From NCBI RefSeq assembly GCF_000717875.1, contig NZ_JOCT01000021.1, positions 124,001 to 188,000 of the forward strand: a stretch of DNA of 64,000 nt, in the 5' to 3' direction. Below the pieces are notes generated by a model that searched no databases, was not told where the DNA came from, and worked only from the letters and a program-made list of their open reading frames with translations. Of the stretch, positions 24,788 through 32,892 are shown in pieces. The first letter of the stretch is position 1, and each line of letters starts with the position of its first letter. This DNA is from Streptomyces sp. NRRL S-455. GTDB lineage: Bacteria > Actinomycetota > Actinomycetes > Streptomycetales > Streptomycetaceae. The position numbers and the translations under genes were made by a program.

Positions 24788-26842
24788 CTAGCGGTTCGTC
24801 ACGTCCGTGACCTTCCAGCGCTGGTTCGCCCCGGAGTTCGGCTGCCAGACGCCCACGCTCGCGCCCTCGTTCGTGGACTGGCCCGAGACGTCCGGGAGCT
24901 GGCCGGTGGCGGCGTTGACGAGGGTCCAGGTGCCGTCGCCGGTCGTGGACATGATCCATTCGGCGGCGGCGTCGCGGCGGCCCTCGTCCGGCTCGGCGAC
25001 CAGCGCGCCGTCGCGGATGGCCAGGCGCTTGTCGGTGGCGGTCTCCGTGAAGACGTACCGCTTGCGGTTGTCCGTGCCGCGGACCTGCTCGACCCGCCAC
25101 TGCTGACCGGCCGGGTCGGTCGCGTTCGCGCTCCTGATGACCAGGCCCGTGCCGTTGCCGGCGATGGTGAGGTCCTTGCCGCTCTGGGCGCCGGTCAGCC
25201 GGTAGGTGTGGTCCTTGCGCAGCTCCGCCGCGTCCTTCGCGACGCCCGACACGCCCTTGACGAGGAAGGACGTCACCGACTGGGCGGGCACGGTGAGGGT
25301 GGCCTGCTTGCCGGTGACGCGGACGGCCTTCTGCTTCTCCAGCTTGCCGTCGGCGCTGGTCACCACCGGCGTGACCGTGGCACGGGAGGAGACCCGGCCG
25401 AACTTGGACAGGTCGAGTGTGACCTCACGCGCCTCGGTGGCGCTGTTGACGTGGACGACGGTCGCCGCGTCGCCCTTGCGGGAGATCGCCGCGGTGCTGG
25501 ACGTGTCGTTCGTCTTGATCAGCCGGTCGCCGGGCTTGATGAAGTGGGTGAAGTTGCGGGCCGTGTCGAACTTGGTGTTCGTGTAGACCGGGCAGGTCTC
25601 GAGGGTGTCCTTCGAGGTGCAGCTGAAGGGGAGCTGGATCGAGCCCCAGTTGCCGCCCTTCGCGGACTCGCCGCCCGGCTTCATGTTGTCGTAGTCCTCG
25701 ACGGGCTGCCAGAACACCCAGGCCTTGGGCTCCAGTTCGCGCAGGTCGTCGACGATGCGCTGGGCCAGGCCCAGTCCGGGCCGCATGTCGGTGAAGCTCT
25801 GGCCGTCGCCCCAGTCGCCCTCGACCTCGCTCATCCACAGCGGCTTGTCGGCGGCCTTGGCCAGGTCGCGGACGGTGGTGCGCTGGCCGGTGCCGTAGGT
25901 GTGGACGTTCATCTGGGCGACGAGGTCGCGCACGTCCTGGGGGTAGGAGTTCCAGTTGGTGGCGAAGGTGCCGGGGTTGGTCTCGTCCATCGCCGAGATG
26001 TCGGCGTGGCTGCGGGACTTCTCCAGCACCGGGCCCAGTGCCTTGATCACCTTCTGCTGCATCTCGGGGCCGATGTGGGCGCCCTCCTGGCGCCCGCCGA
26101 CCGGCTCGCCGTCCGGGCCGAGCTTGGTGCCCCAGTAGTCGGTGTTCGGCTCGTTGAACGGGTCCAGCGTGTCGACCTTGATGCCGTGCGCCTTCTCCAG
26201 CCGTTCGGTCGCGCCCACCAGGTACTTGGCGAAGTCCTCGACCGACCCGGGCTTGAGCTGGTCCTTGCCGGCGTCGAAGTTGCCGGAGACGTAGCCGCTC
26301 TCGGTCATGAACCAGGGCGGGGAGTTGCTGAAGGTCTCCCAGTGGGTGATGTCCTTCTTGATGCGGTCGACCCACCAGCGCTGCGTCCTGTCCGCGTTCT
26401 TGTTCCAGTCCCGGGGGTCGTCGGCGTCCCACCAGTCGACGTCCTCGCGGGTCGTGCCCGCCGGTGCCTTCCACCAGCCCTCGACGGCGCCGCCGGCCCG
26501 CAGGTAGTCCTTGACGTCCGGGGCGTTTCCGCCGCCGATGTTGTAGCGGGCGATGTTGAGGGCGAGCCCCTCGTCGCTGAAGAGGAGCTTGTAGAGCTTC
26601 TCGCGTATCGCGGGCGGGTAGTCGCCGGTGGCGTTGGCGAACCAGACCAGGCTGGTGCCCCAGCCCTCGAACTTCTCGTGCTGGTAGGAGGGGTCGGGCC
26701 GGACGGTGACCCCGGCGGCCGCCGCCTGGGTCGGCTCGGCGTGCGCGGCGGGCAGGGTCGTCGTGGCCAGGATGGTTCCGGTCGCCACGGCGGTGACGCC
26801 GATGGCCCCGAGGAGCCTTCTCTTACGGGTGCGGTGTGCCAT
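24788..26842 (-). CDS. secreted GH30 glycoside hydrolase with ricin-type lectin domain (endo-1,6-galactanase type)
   Basis: 684 residues. Signal peptide MAHRTRKRRLLGAIGVTAVA... ending AAHA. The catalytic (beta/alpha)8 domain begins FEGWGTSLVWFANATGDYPP, the signature of GH30 subfamily 5 and related endo-beta-1,6-galactanases. Acid/base Glu231 lies in DPFNEPNTDYWG and nucleophile Glu339 in PLWMSEVEGDWG. A beta-sandwich side domain follows (about 420-545), then a ricin-B lectin (about 560-684) with Q-x-W repeats (GQQWRVEQ, NQRWKVTD). It should cut arabinogalactan side chains of plant material outside the cell, with the lectin aiding binding. The divergent LacI regulator and the palindrome at 26956-26971 suggest sugar-controlled expression. 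Confidence 0.92.
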   Translation of the reverse strand: MAHRTRKRRLLGAIGVTAVATGTILATTTLPAAHAEPTQAAAAGVTVRPDPSYQHEKFEGWGTSLVWFANATGDYPPAIREKLYKLLFSDEGLALNIARYNIGGGNAPDVKDYLRAGGAVEGWWKAPAGTTREDVDWWDADDPRDWNKNADRTQRWWVDRIKKDITHWETFSNSPPWFMTESGYVSGNFDAGKDQLKPGSVEDFAKYLVGATERLEKAHGIKVDTLDPFNEPNTDYWGTKLGPDGEPVGGRQEGAHIGPEMQQKVIKALGPVLEKSRSHADISAMDETNPGTFATNWNSYPQDVRDLVAQMNVHTYGTGQRTTVRDLAKAADKPLWMSEVEGDWGDGQSFTDMRPGLGLAQRIVDDLRELEPKAWVFWQPVEDYDNMKPGGESAKGGNWGSIQLPFSCTSKDTLETCPVYTNTKFDTARNFTHFIKPGDRLIKTNDTSSTAAISRKGDAATVVHVNSATEAREVTLDLSKFGRVSSRATVTPVVTSADGKLEKQKAVRVTGKQATLTVPAQSVTSFLVKGVSGVAKDAAELRKDHTYRLTGAQSGKDLTIAGNGTGLVIRSANATDPAGQQWRVEQVRGTDNRKRYVFTETATDKRLAIRDGALVAEPDEGRRDAAAEWIMSTTGDGTWTLVNAATGQLPDVSGQSTNEGASVGVWQPNSGANQRWKVTDVTNR

Positions 26843-26955
26843 CTCGAGTACTCCAGCTCTTCTGCGTGCCGCGCGTCCCGGCGGGGCAGAGATCGGGGCC
26901 TACGTGGTGCGACCGGTGCGGGTTTGCAACCTTTTCATGCGATTTCGGCTCAGCA

Positions 26956-26971
26956 ATGTTTACGTAAACAT
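26956..26971. promoter_or_regulatory. LacI-type operator between the GH30 and LacI genes
   Basis: ATGTTTACGTAAACAT is a perfect 16-bp palindrome with a central CG, the classical shape of a LacI/GalR-family operator. It sits in the 214-base divergent region, 114 bases before the GH30 start and 86 before the LacI start. Binding of the adjacent LacI protein here would shut both genes until an inducing sugar is present. Confidence 0.85.
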
Positions 26972-26993
26972 CCGCTGGCGGGATGTCTACACT
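26965..26993 (+). promoter_or_regulatory. putative promoter of the LacI gene overlapping its operator
   Basis: TAAACA at 26965-26970 and TACACT at 26988-26993 are 17 bases apart, a reasonable vegetative promoter for the rightward LacI gene. Its -35 lies inside the palindrome, so the repressor would block its own promoter. Assigned by eye from weak hexamers. Confidence 0.4.
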
Positions 26994-27056
26994 GTCCGAA
27001 TCTCAGGGGTCAAGGAGTTCTTCCGGACCGGTTGGTGCGAGGGGCAGGCGGACGCG

Positions 27057-28130
27057 GTGGACGGCGAGAGCGAACCGAGCGGCACGAGCCGTACGAGAAG
27101 GCGTGCGGCCCGGCCCCGCCAGGGCGCCTCCATGGCCGACGTCGCCCGCCTCGCCGGCGTCTCCTCCCAGACGGTCTCCCGCGTCTCCAACGGCTTCCCC
27201 GGGGTCACGGAGGACACCCGCCGGCAGGTCCTGGATGCCATGCGTGAACTGGGATACCGCCCCAACAGCGCGGCACGGGCCCTCCGGCGGGGCGAATTCC
27301 GCACCCTCGGCGTGATCACCTTCTCCCTCTCCACCATGGGCAACATCCGCACCCTGGAGGCCATCGCCACCTCCGCGGCCCAGCACGGCTACGCCGTCAC
27401 GCTGCTGCCCGTCGCCGTCCCCACCCAGGACGAGGTGAACGGCGCCTTCTCCCGCCTCGGCGAACTCGCCGTGGACGCCGTCATCGTCATCATGGAGATC
27501 CATCTGTTGGACGCCGCGACGGTCTCCCTCCCGCCCGGCGTGCAGGTCGTGGTCGCCGACTCCGATGCCGGCGACCGCTACACCGTCGTCGACACCGACC
27601 AGGCGGGCGGCGCCCGTGACGCCGTACGGCACCTGCTGGACCTCGGCCACGACACGGTGTGGCACCTGGCCGGGCCGGAGGGCTCCTTCGCCGCCCAGCG
27701 CCGCGCCAACGCCTGGCGCGACACGCTGACCCGGGCGGGCCGGGTCCCGCCGCCCCTGGTCCGGGGCGACTGGTCGGCCGAGTCCGGGTACCGAGCCGGT
27801 CTGCGGCTGGCCGACGAGCCGGGCTGCACGGCGGTGTTCGCGGCCAACGACCAGATGGCCCTGGGCCTGCTCCGGGCCCTGCACGAACGCGGCCTGCGCG
27901 TCCCCGGCGACATCAGCGTCATCGGCTTCGACGACATCCCCGAGTCGGCGTCCTTCCTCCCGCCGCTGACGACCATCCACCAGGACTTCGCGGAGGTGGG
28001 GCGGCTGTGCGTGGAAGGCGTCCTGAGCAAGATGCGGCTGCCCGGGGAGGACGGGGCGGAGCACGGGACGACGTTGGTGCCCACGCGGGTGGTGGTGCGG
28101 GAGAGCACGGGGGCGCCGCCGGGGCGGTGA
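27057..28130 (+). CDS. LacI-family transcriptional repressor
   Basis: 357 residues. Helix-turn-helix near the start: MADVARLAGVSSQTVSRVSN, with the LacI hinge helix region YRPNSAARALRRGE. A periplasmic-binding-protein-like sugar domain follows (FRTLGVITFSLSTMGNIRTL, VDTDQAGGARDAVRHLLDLGHD, DDIPESASFLPPLTTIHQD). It is divergent from the GH30 galactanase gene across a perfect palindrome, so it most likely represses that gene and itself and is released by a sugar. I used the GTG at 27057, which puts about 25 residues before the domain; the ATG at 27132 is an alternative. Confidence 0.92.
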   Translation: MDGESEPSGTSRTRRRAARPRQGASMADVARLAGVSSQTVSRVSNGFPGVTEDTRRQVLDAMRELGYRPNSAARALRRGEFRTLGVITFSLSTMGNIRTLEAIATSAAQHGYAVTLLPVAVPTQDEVNGAFSRLGELAVDAVIVIMEIHLLDAATVSLPPGVQVVVADSDAGDRYTVVDTDQAGGARDAVRHLLDLGHDTVWHLAGPEGSFAAQRRANAWRDTLTRAGRVPPPLVRGDWSAESGYRAGLRLADEPGCTAVFAANDQMALGLLRALHERGLRVPGDISVIGFDDIPESASFLPPLTTIHQDFAEVGRLCVEGVLSKMRLPGEDGAEHGTTLVPTRVVVRESTGAPPGR

Positions 28131-28174
28131 GGGTGCGGGCCGGCGCGACGGCGGTGGCGGAACCGGGCGTGGTG

Positions 28175-28240
28175 GCGTACGCACTCCTCCTTGGAGCGGA
28201 AGTACCGCCACAGGGTGCGCGTCGAAGCGTCGCGGATTCA
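28175..28240 (-). pseudogene. TetR-family helix-turn-helix fragment
   Basis: Read on the minus strand (28237 down to 28175) this gives DASTRTLWRYFRSKEECVR. That is the recognition-helix region of a TetR-family regulator (compare the usual STRTFFRYFPSKEDVV). Only about 22 residues survive, with no start and no ligand domain, so it is debris, joined directly to transposase debris. Confidence 0.65.
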
Positions 28241-28264
28241 GGTCCGGTGGCGCCGGACACCGTC

Positions 28265-28331
28265 GTGGCACGGCGACCTTGGGTGGAATGTTGACCAGCA
28301 GGTGGACGTGGTTCAACCGGCCTTCACCCAC
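28265..28331 (-). mobile_element. IS200/IS605-type TnpA remnant
   Basis: The minus strand from 28331 reads GRLNHVHLLVNIPPKVAV, which matches the conserved HUH block of Y1 transposases (catalytic His-x-His in HVHLLV followed by PPKVAVSKLVN in intact copies). The catalytic Tyr part and both element ends are missing. It records an old insertion between the LacI gene and the next exporter. Confidence 0.7.
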
Positions 28332-28591
28332 CAGATCCCCGGCCTGGCCCCCCGCTTCGCCGGGCTCGCCGCCTCCCCGGACGGCTCCCTGCTCCTGTCG
28401 GCCAACGGGGAGGGGACGGTACTGCGGCTGTCGCCGCGACGATCCCCGGGGTAGTCCTCGCGGCGGACCGGCCTCCCGCCTCGTACTGCGTTCCGAGTAC
28501 TCCGGATTGTCGGCAGCCGCACGACGACAGGACAGCCCCCTCGCGGAGAGCCTTGGCAGACGATCGACACCGGATGTGGAGACCTGCTGCC

Positions 28592-30802
28592 GTGGCTACT
28601 TTCCTGTATCGAGTGGGCCGTCTGGCCTTCCGGCGACGCTGGTACGTCGCCCTGGTCTGGGCGGCCGTCCTGGCCGCCGTGGGGTTGGGTGCCCTGAGGG
28701 CGCCGGGGGCCGCCGACGAGGAGTTCTCGATGCCCGGCATCGAGTCCCAGAAGGCGTTCGACCTGATGGAGGAGCGGTTCCCGGGTGCCACGGCCGACAG
28801 CGCGACCGCGCGGGTCGTGTTCATCGCGCCGGGCGGCGAGAAGGTCACCGCCGCCGAGAACAAGGAGGCCATCGAGAAGGCCGTGACCGGTCTCGGCGAC
28901 GGCACGCAGGTCGCGAGCGCCGTCGACCCGTTCCAGGCGAAGACCATCAGCAAGGACGGCTCCACCGCCTTCGCGACCGTCACCTACAAGGTCGGCGCCG
29001 CCGACCTCACCGACGCCGGCCGCACCCATCTGGAGCGGACCATCGACCAGGCCCGGGACTCCGGACTGACCGTCGAGGCGGGCGGCACCGCGCTGGCCGA
29101 CGAGGGCGGGCCGGGCGGCACGGCCGAGGTGATCGGCGTCGCCATCGCCGCCGTCGTCCTGCTCGTCACCTTCGGCTCCCTGGCCGCCGCCGGTCTGCCG
29201 CTGCTGACCGCCCTCATCGGCGTCGGCGTCAGCATGGCCACCATCCTCGCCCTGTCGTCCGCGCTCGGGCTCTCCACGACCACCGGCACCCTGGCCATGA
29301 TGCTGGGCCTCGCCGTCGGCATCGACTACGCCCTGTTCGTCGTCTCCCGCTACCGGGAGGAGCGCGCCAAGGGGCGGACGCCGCAGGAGGCGACCGGCCT
29401 GGCCGTCGGCACGGCCGGGTCGGCTGTGGTGTTCGCCGGGCTCACCGTCGTCATCGCGCTGGCCGGGCTCGCCGTGGTCGGGATCCCGATGCTCACCAAG
29501 ATGGGGCTGGCCGCCGCGGGCGCCGTCGTCGTGGCCGTGCTGATCGCGCTGACCCTCGTCCCGGCGTTCCTCGGCTTCTGGCCGAACGCCGTGCTCACCC
29601 GGAAGGCCCGCAGGAGCGGCCGGATCGAGGCGAGCGGCCAGACCAACGGCGGCACCCGCTGGGCCCGGTTCGTGCTGCGCCGCCCCCTGCCCGTCCTGCT
29701 CCTCGGCGTCGTCGGCCTCGGCGCCCTCGCCCTGCCCGCGGCCGACCTCCAGCTCGGCATGCCCGGCGACGAGGCCAAGCCGGTCTCCACCACCGAACGC
29801 CGGGCCTACGACGCGCTCGCCGAGGGCTTCGGGCCCGGCTTCAACGGGCCGCTCACCGTCGTCGTGGACGCCAAGGGCGACGCCGACCCCAAGGGCGCCG
29901 CGGACACCGTCGCCCAGGAGATCGGCTCCACCAAGGGCGTCGTCTCCGTCTCCCCGGCCCGCTTCAACGACGCCGGTGACACCGCCGTGTTCTCCGTCGT
30001 GCCGTCCACCGCGCCGACCGACGAGAAGACCAAGAACCTGGTGACGACCATCCGCGACGAGCGGCCCGGCATCGAGGCCGGCACGGGCGCGAGTTACGAG
30101 GTCACCGGCACCACCGCGATGAACATCGACATCGCCGACAAAGTCCAGGCCGCGCTCGTCCCGTACCTGATCCTGGTCGTCGGAATGGCGATCGTGCTGC
30201 TGCTGGTGGTGTTCCGGTCGCTGCTCGTGCCGCTCAAGGCGGCCCTCGGTTTCCTGCTGTCGGTGCTGGCCTCCCTCGGCGCGGTTGTCGTGGTCTTCCA
30301 GCAGGGCCACGGCGCGGAGCTCTTCGGCGTGGAGCAGACCGGCCCGATCATGAGCCTGATGCCGATCTTCCTGGTGGGGATCGTCTTCGGTCTGGCCATG
30401 GACTACGAGGTGTTCCTCGTCTCCCGGATGCGGGAGGCGTACGTGCACGGCGAGTCGCCCGCCGAGGCGGTCACGTCCGGCTTCCGGCACAGCGCCCGGG
30501 TCGTCGTGGCGGCGGCCCTGATCATGATCGCGGTGTTCGCCGGGTTCATCGGCGAGAGCGACTCCATGATCAAGATGATCGGCTTCGGACTCGCCTCCGC
30601 CGTCCTGTTCGACGCCTTCGTCGTCCGCATGGCGATCGTGCCCGCCGTCCTCGCCCTGCTGGGCCACAAGGCCTGGTGGCTGCCGAAGTGGCTGGACCGG
30701 ATCCTGCCCCGCGTCGACGTGGAGGGCGAGGCACTCAGCCGCGGGCCGGAGACGGAGCCGGCCCCGCACACCGCACCCGACCTGGAACCGGCGCGCACCT
30801 GA
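28592..30802 (+). CDS. MMPL-family (RND-type) membrane exporter
   Basis: 736 residues from the GTG at 28592 (reading MATFLYRVGRLAFRRRWYVA, the typical start of the family); a TTG at 28553 is possible. About 12 membrane helices, with MMPL Asp-Tyr signatures LAVGIDYALFVVSRYREER and VFGLAMDYEVFLVSRMREAY in the two halves. It is a paralogue of the exporter at 12628-14835. MMPL proteins move lipids or small hydrophobic compounds out of the cell. A terminator-like hairpin separates it from the two-component genes that follow on the same strand; these may control it. Confidence 0.92.
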   Translation: MATFLYRVGRLAFRRRWYVALVWAAVLAAVGLGALRAPGAADEEFSMPGIESQKAFDLMEERFPGATADSATARVVFIAPGGEKVTAAENKEAIEKAVTGLGDGTQVASAVDPFQAKTISKDGSTAFATVTYKVGAADLTDAGRTHLERTIDQARDSGLTVEAGGTALADEGGPGGTAEVIGVAIAAVVLLVTFGSLAAAGLPLLTALIGVGVSMATILALSSALGLSTTTGTLAMMLGLAVGIDYALFVVSRYREERAKGRTPQEATGLAVGTAGSAVVFAGLTVVIALAGLAVVGIPMLTKMGLAAAGAVVVAVLIALTLVPAFLGFWPNAVLTRKARRSGRIEASGQTNGGTRWARFVLRRPLPVLLLGVVGLGALALPAADLQLGMPGDEAKPVSTTERRAYDALAEGFGPGFNGPLTVVVDAKGDADPKGAADTVAQEIGSTKGVVSVSPARFNDAGDTAVFSVVPSTAPTDEKTKNLVTTIRDERPGIEAGTGASYEVTGTTAMNIDIADKVQAALVPYLILVVGMAIVLLLVVFRSLLVPLKAALGFLLSVLASLGAVVVVFQQGHGAELFGVEQTGPIMSLMPIFLVGIVFGLAMDYEVFLVSRMREAYVHGESPAEAVTSGFRHSARVVVAAALIMIAVFAGFIGESDSMIKMIGFGLASAVLFDAFVVRMAIVPAVLALLGHKAWWLPKWLDRILPRVDVEGEALSRGPETEPAPHTAPDLEPART

Positions 30803-30824
30803 CCCCCGAACCCACCCCCGACCA

Positions 30825-30856
30825 GGGCCGCCCGTGGCGAAGGACACGGGCGGCCC
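30825..30856 (+). terminator. hairpin terminator after the second MMPL exporter
   Basis: A perfect 12-bp stem, GGGCCGCCCGTG (30825-30836) and its complement (30845-30856) with an 8-base loop, begins 22 bases past the exporter stop and 64 bases before the kinase start. Confidence 0.75.
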
Positions 30857-30919
30857 CTCGGGCGTTCACGTCCCGAGTCGACCACGATGGGTCCCAGCCC
30901 CACCCCCCCGGAGAGCCCG

Positions 30920-32206
30920 ATGAGCATCAGTCTGGAGCGGCGCTACGCGGCCCGCCTCGAGGACTTCTCGGCCCGCCACGCGTTCCTCGTCGACCTGGCG
31001 ATGGTCCTGGCGCTGATGGGCTGTGCCCTCCTCGGCGGCTCGCTCACCATGCCCGGCGCCGCCCCGCCGGACCAGGACATGACCGCCACCACCCTCATGG
31101 GGGTGGCCTGCCTGGTCCTGCTCAAGCACCGCCTGCACCCACGCACCGTCGTCGTCGTGGCCGCGGGCTGCACGGTGACCGCGATCGCGCTGGGCTACCT
31201 CGTCACGCCCCTGCTGCTGGCCCCGCTCATGGCGGCGCTGTACTGGCTGTCCGCGCTCACCGACCGCAGATCCACCCGCGTCCTCGGCCTCATCACCCTG
31301 GTGGCGGTGACGCTCGCGGCCGTGGTCTCCGACTCCATGAACCACATCTCGCCGCTGCTCAGGACGATCGGCCCGGTCTTCTGGCTGATGCTGCCGCTCG
31401 CCGCCGGCAAGATGACCCAGCTGCGGCGCGCCTACCTCCAGTCGGTGCAGGCCCGCGCCGAGCACGCCGAGCGGACCCGCGAGGAGGAGGCCCGGCTGCG
31501 CGTCACCGAGGAGCGGATGCGCATCGCCCGGGAGCTCCACGACGTCGTCGCCCACCACATGGCCCTGGCCAACGCCCAGGCCGGTACGGCCGCGCACCTC
31601 GCCCTCACCCACCCCGAACAGACCCAGCGGATCCTCAAGGACCTGACCGGCACCACGTCCTCCGCGCTCCGGGAGCTGAAGGCCACGCTCGGCCTGTTGC
31701 GCCAGAACGACGACACCCCCGGCTCCGCGGGACTGGAACCGTCCCCCGGACTCGCCCGCCTGCCCGAGCTGGTCGCGGCGTGCGAGTCGGCGGGCCTGGG
31801 GGTCACCGTGACCACGGAAGGGGAGCCGCAGCCGCTCTCACCGGGTGTGGACCTCACGGCCTTCCGTATCGTCCAGGAGGCGCTCACCAACGTCACCAGG
31901 CACGCCGCCGCCGAGGCCGCCCACGTACGCCTCGAATACACCGGCTCCCGCCTGCTGATCACGGTCACGAACGACGGCCCGACCGACAACGGCACGACCG
32001 ACGACGTCCCCACCGCCGACGGCCCGACCACCGCCGAGCCCGCGCAGAGCCGCGGCTTCGGCGTCATGGGCATGCGCGAGCGCGCCCGCTCCATCGGCGG
32101 CGAACTGTGCGCCGGCCCCCGCCCGCAGGGCGGCTTCGAGGTCAGCACCGCGCTGCCGCTGCAGCCCTCGCCCGCCACCCACCTCGCCGGAGGAACGACG
32201 CCGTGA
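30920..32206 (+). CDS. sensor histidine kinase (HisKA_3 type)
   Basis: 428 residues from the ATG at 30920, with GGAGAG upstream. The first 170 residues hold about five membrane helices with very short loops (VDLAMVLALMGCALLGG, LMGVACLVLLKHRLH, VVVVAAGCTVTAIALGY and others). Then the dimerisation/phospho-acceptor block RIARELHDVVAHHMALANAQ and a HATPase_c domain with VQEALTNVTRHAAAEA and GFGVMGMRERARSIGGEL. The intramembrane sensor pattern suggests that it detects membrane-active compounds or lipid stress. It overlaps the next gene as GTGA. The MMPL exporter directly upstream is a plausible target. Confidence 0.92.
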   Translation: MSISLERRYAARLEDFSARHAFLVDLAMVLALMGCALLGGSLTMPGAAPPDQDMTATTLMGVACLVLLKHRLHPRTVVVVAAGCTVTAIALGYLVTPLLLAPLMAALYWLSALTDRRSTRVLGLITLVAVTLAAVVSDSMNHISPLLRTIGPVFWLMLPLAAGKMTQLRRAYLQSVQARAEHAERTREEEARLRVTEERMRIARELHDVVAHHMALANAQAGTAAHLALTHPEQTQRILKDLTGTTSSALRELKATLGLLRQNDDTPGSAGLEPSPGLARLPELVAACESAGLGVTVTTEGEPQPLSPGVDLTAFRIVQEALTNVTRHAAAEAAHVRLEYTGSRLLITVTNDGPTDNGTTDDVPTADGPTTAEPAQSRGFGVMGMRERARSIGGELCAGPRPQGGFEVSTALPLQPSPATHLAGGTTP

Positions 32207-32880
32207 CCATCAGAGTGCTGCTCGCCGACGACCAGGCCCTGCTGCGGGCCACCTTCCGGATCCTCATCGACTCCTGCGCTGACCTGGAGGTGGTGGCCGA
32301 GGCCTCCGACGGCGCGGAGGCGGTGGAACTGACCCGCGTCCACCGCCCCGACATCGTCCTCATGGACATCCGCATGCCCGGCACCGACGGCCTCACCGCC
32401 ACCGCCACGCTCTGCGCCGACCCGGAGCTGTCCGCCACCCGCGTCCTCATCCTGACCACCTTCGAGACCGAGGACTACGTGGCCCAGGCGCTGCGCGCCG
32501 GTGCCAGCGGCTTCCTCGGCAAGGACGTCACCGCCGACACGCTCCTGGCGGGCCTGCGCACGGTGGCCTCCGGCGAGGCCCTCCTCTCACCCGTCGCCAC
32601 CCGCTCCCTCATCACCCGCTTCCTCCTGGCCCCCGCCCCCGACACCCATCTGGCAGCTCCGGAGCGCCTGGCCGACCTCACGGTCCGCGAACGCGAGGTG
32701 ATGGCCCTGGCCGCGGAAGGCAGGTCCAACGCCGAGATCGCCGAGGACCTGACCCTCAGCCCGCTGACCGTCCGCACCCACATCCACCGGGCCATGACCA
32801 AACTGGACGCCCGCGACCGCGCCCAACTGGTCGTGATCGCCTACCAGACGGGCCTGGTGCGGGCCACGCCCCCGGCGTGA
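32203..32880 (+). CDS. NarL/LuxR-family response regulator, partner of the 30920-32206 kinase
   Basis: 225 residues from a GTG overlapping the kinase stop. Receiver domain: acidic LLADDQ, phospho-acceptor Asp in DIVLMDIRMPGTDG, Thr in ILTTFE and Lys in FLGKDV. A LuxR-type helix-turn-helix lies near the end (LTVREREVMALAAEGRSNAE, then LSPLTVRTHIHRAMTKL). It is co-transcribed with the kinase and ends 12 bases from the convergent serine hydrolase gene. The likely regulon is the upstream MMPL exporter, inferred from gene order only. Confidence 0.94.
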   Translation: MTIRVLLADDQALLRATFRILIDSCADLEVVAEASDGAEAVELTRVHRPDIVLMDIRMPGTDGLTATATLCADPELSATRVLILTTFETEDYVAQALRAGASGFLGKDVTADTLLAGLRTVASGEALLSPVATRSLITRFLLAPAPDTHLAAPERLADLTVREREVMALAAEGRSNAEIAEDLTLSPLTVRTHIHRAMTKLDARDRAQLVVIAYQTGLVRATPPA

Positions 32881-32892
32881 CGCGGCGGGCCG

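Larger units (their letters stand above)
28131..28591. other. gene-poor region of 461 bp made of mixed gene fragments
   Basis: No intact gene fits. On the minus strand there are remnants of a TetR regulator and an IS200-type transposase (listed separately). On the plus strand at about 28341-28454 a frame reads RFAGLAASPDGSLLLSANGE followed by GTVLRL, which resembles the last blade of a beta-propeller or PQQ-type dehydrogenase. The pieces abut with no spacers, as expected from repeated deletions at an old insertion site. Confidence 0.65.

Noticed and set aside
24629..27247. 872-codon open frame on the plus strand opposite the GH30 gene
   Set aside because: Its composition (Val, Gly, Leu, Arg) mirrors the codon-position bias of the GH30 gene; it has no ribosome site or family.
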